Assembly: GCA_013154075.1 (NCBI GenBank)
Contig: JAADDG010000063.1
Location: forward strand, 1 to 7,621
DNA from: Campylobacterota bacterium
GTDB taxonomy: Bacteria > Campylobacterota > Campylobacteria > Campylobacterales > JAADDG01
Reading direction: 5' to 3'
DNA: 7,621 nt
In this document: positions 6,785 through 7,621 of the stretch, in pieces
Layout: each line of letters opens with the position of its first letter
Position numbering within the stretch: the stretch's first letter is position 1
Program-made: the position numbers and the translations under genes
The notes under the pieces: model-generated
Database searches by the model: none
Told to the model about the DNA's origin: nothing
What the model saw: the letters and a program-made list of their open reading frames with translations, nothing else

Positions 6785-6873
6785 ATTTTTTGCCTAAAAG
6801 GGGGAATGAATTTCGATATTTTAGCTTAACTTATTTTAAAATATCTTTTCTTAATAGCTAAAAAGGTTTTGAG
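6785..6873. promoter_or_regulatory. Divergent promoter region between glmS and the AIG2-like gene
   Basis: An 89-bp AT-rich gap that must hold the start signals for the five-gene operon (leftwards) and the AIG2-like gene (rightwards). At its centre is a perfect 12-bp palindrome, TATTTTAAAATA (6832-6843), which supplies a TAAAAT -10-like hexamer to each strand (6837-6842 plus; 6838-6833 minus). A second minus-strand TAAAAT is at 6823-6818. Flanking it are arms TTAGCT (6821-6826) and AGCTAA (6856-6861), an outer inverted repeat. No convincing -35 boxes and no cobalamin riboswitch were seen; the minus-strand leader is too short for one. Confidence 0.45.
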
Positions 6874-7257
6874 ATGAGAAAAGAGTATCTTTTTGTTTAC
6901 GGAACTTTGAAAAGAGATTTTAATCATCCTATGCATAAGATTTTGGAAAAATATGCTCTCTTTGCAGGGGAGGGGTTTGTTTACGGAAAACTTTATAAAA
7001 TATCTTGGTATCCCGGATTAAAACTATCTTTGCATAAAAAAGATAAGGTTTACGGAGAGGTATATCTTTTGAAAAATCCGAAAAAAGTTTTTGAAATTTT
7101 GGATAGATATGAGGAGTGTTCTAAAAGATTCAGTGTTAAAGAGTATAAAAGAGTGAAAATATATATTTCCACTCCTAGGATAAAGTTGAAGGGATGGATA
7201 TATAAATATATAAAAAAAACTTCTGCTAATTTGCGAATAAATTCAGGAGTTTTTTAA
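6874..7257 (+). CDS. AIG2-like / gamma-glutamylcyclotransferase-family protein
   Basis: A 127-residue protein of the gamma-glutamylcyclotransferase (AIG2/YtfP-like) fold. The signature VYGTLKRDFNHP at residues 8-19 forms the gamma-glutamyl-binding loop, GKLYKISWYPG at 38-48 is the typical second strand pair, and LDRYEE at 76-81 carries the acidic residue position (E80 or E81) expected to act as catalytic acid/base. Family members release 5-oxoproline from gamma-glutamyl amines or peptides, but many bacterial versions have unknown substrates. It is a single gene on the plus strand, divergent from the glutamate mutase operon and convergent with ligA. AAAGG lies about 7 nt before the ATG, supporting this start. 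The last 14 codons coincide with a long terminator hairpin, and its stop shares a TTAA with the ligA stop. Its being next to a glutamate-using operon may be coincidence. Confidence 0.85.
   Translation: MRKEYLFVYGTLKRDFNHPMHKILEKYALFAGEGFVYGKLYKISWYPGLKLSLHKKDKVYGEVYLLKNPKKVFEILDRYEECSKRFSVKEYKRVKIYISTPRIKLKGWIYKYIKKTSANLRINSGVF
7214..7255 (+). terminator. Bidirectional intrinsic terminator inside the 3' ends of convergent genes
   Basis: The left arm AAAAAACTTCTG (7214-7225) pairs with CAGGAGTTTTTT (7244-7255) over 12 bp with one G-U pair on the plus strand. After a 2-nt bulge (CT, 7226-7227) a second stem AATTT/AAATT (7228-7232 with 7239-7243) closes a 6-nt loop. The T run at 7250-7255 ends plus-strand transcription of the AIG2-like gene; the A run at 7212-7219 becomes a U run for transcription coming from ligA. 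On the minus strand the G-U becomes a C-A mismatch, so it should be somewhat stronger rightwards. Confidence 0.7.
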
Positions 7258-7621
7258 ATATTTATCATCTTTTTTAGTTCTTCTTCATCTATTAATTTTA
7301 TACCGAGTTCTTTTGCTTTTTCATATTTTTTGCCGGGATCTTTTCCGTAAATAACGAAGTCGGTTTTTTTGGAGACCGTGTTTGTGACTTTTGCTCCCAT
7401 CTCTTCGAGAATCTCTTTTAGTTTGCTTCTTGGAATAGATAGTGTTCCCGTTATAACCACCGTCTTTCCTGTGAAGGGAGACTCTTTGATTTCTTCTTTT
7501 TCGGGCTCTTTTGGTTTTATTATTTCAAGCAGTTTCAATACTTTGTCTCTGTTTACTTTCATAAACTCCAAAAAGGAGTTTGCCATCTCTTCTCCGAACC
7601 CTTCTATCGCCAAAAGATCCT
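7254..7621 (-). CDS. ligA: NAD-dependent DNA ligase LigA, C-terminal part (HhH end and BRCT domain)
   Basis: The frame is open to the right edge, so only about the last 122 codons of ligA are present; the N-terminal adenylation and OB domains lie outside. The visible part begins in the last helix-hairpin-helix (DLLAIEGFGEEMANS), passes a charged linker rich in K and E, and ends in a BRCT domain: SPFTGKTVVITGTLS, then LKEILEEMGAKV, VSKKTDFVIYG and KAKELGIKLIDEEEL. This order and the FTGKTVVITGTL start are typical of the LigA C-terminus, which helps DNA binding and nick sealing in replication and repair. A TTG at 7613 could look like a start, but homology continues upstream of it. The stop TAA (7256-7254) overlaps the stop of the convergent AIG2-like gene. 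Confidence 0.93.
   Translation of the reverse strand, partial: DLLAIEGFGEEMANSFLEFMKVNRDKVLKLLEIIKPKEPEKEEIKESPFTGKTVVITGTLSIPRSKLKEILEEMGAKVTNTVSKKTDFVIYGKDPGKKYEKAKELGIKLIDEEELKKMINI

Noticed and set aside
6785..6873. Possible cobalamin riboswitch upstream of the B12-dependent mutase operon
   Set aside because: The gap is only 89 bp including the promoter, too short for a B12 riboswitch, and no B12-box-like sequence was recognised.
7611..7613. TTG as a start codon for a separate 119-residue BRCT protein
   Set aside because: The frame continues upstream to the window edge with LigA-like helix-hairpin-helix sequence, so it is an internal leucine codon of ligA.

Overview
The window looks like an AT-rich Gram-negative bacterial chromosome. 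A Campylobacterota (Epsilonproteobacteria) origin is my best guess, from the densely overlapping genes, the base composition and a small secreted Nuc/NucT-type nuclease; Aquificota is a possible alternative. This rests on general impression, not on a marker gene. No RNA genes, CRISPR arrays or insertion sequences are visible, and coding density is very high.

Region 1 (1-1754, minus strand) holds a two-gene unit: a DUF4956 membrane protein followed, with a TAATG stop/start overlap, by a CotH-like protein that runs off the left edge. A TATAAT box with an adjacent small palindrome lies upstream of the pair.

Region 2 (1755-6784, minus strand) is the centre of interest: a tight five-gene operon whose two ends are both inside the window. 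In transcription order it encodes the B12-binding sigma subunit of glutamate mutase (GlmS), the catalytic epsilon subunit (GlmE), the GlmL/MutL-type reactivating ATPase, an AMP-forming acyl/aminoacyl ligase, and a small exported HKD nuclease of the Nuc/NucT type. Every junction is a 4-bp overlap (ATGA three times, TTGA once), which implies translational coupling. Glutamate mutase makes (2S,3S)-3-methylaspartate. No methylaspartate ammonia-lyase of the fermentative pathway is present, and an adenylate-forming enzyme sits in its place. I infer that 3-methylaspartate, or a product of it, is activated for biosynthesis rather than broken down. The ligase keeps its later motifs but has a strongly altered ATP-loop motif, so its chemistry is open.

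Region 3 (6785-7621) has an 89-bp divergent promoter region with a central 12-bp palindrome, a plus-strand AIG2-like gamma-glutamylcyclotransferase-family gene, and the convergent 3' end of ligA (NAD-dependent DNA ligase: HhH end plus BRCT domain). The last two genes share a TTAA that provides both stop codons, and a long hairpin flanked by A and T tracts lies inside the 3' end of the AIG2-like gene, apparently a bidirectional terminator.
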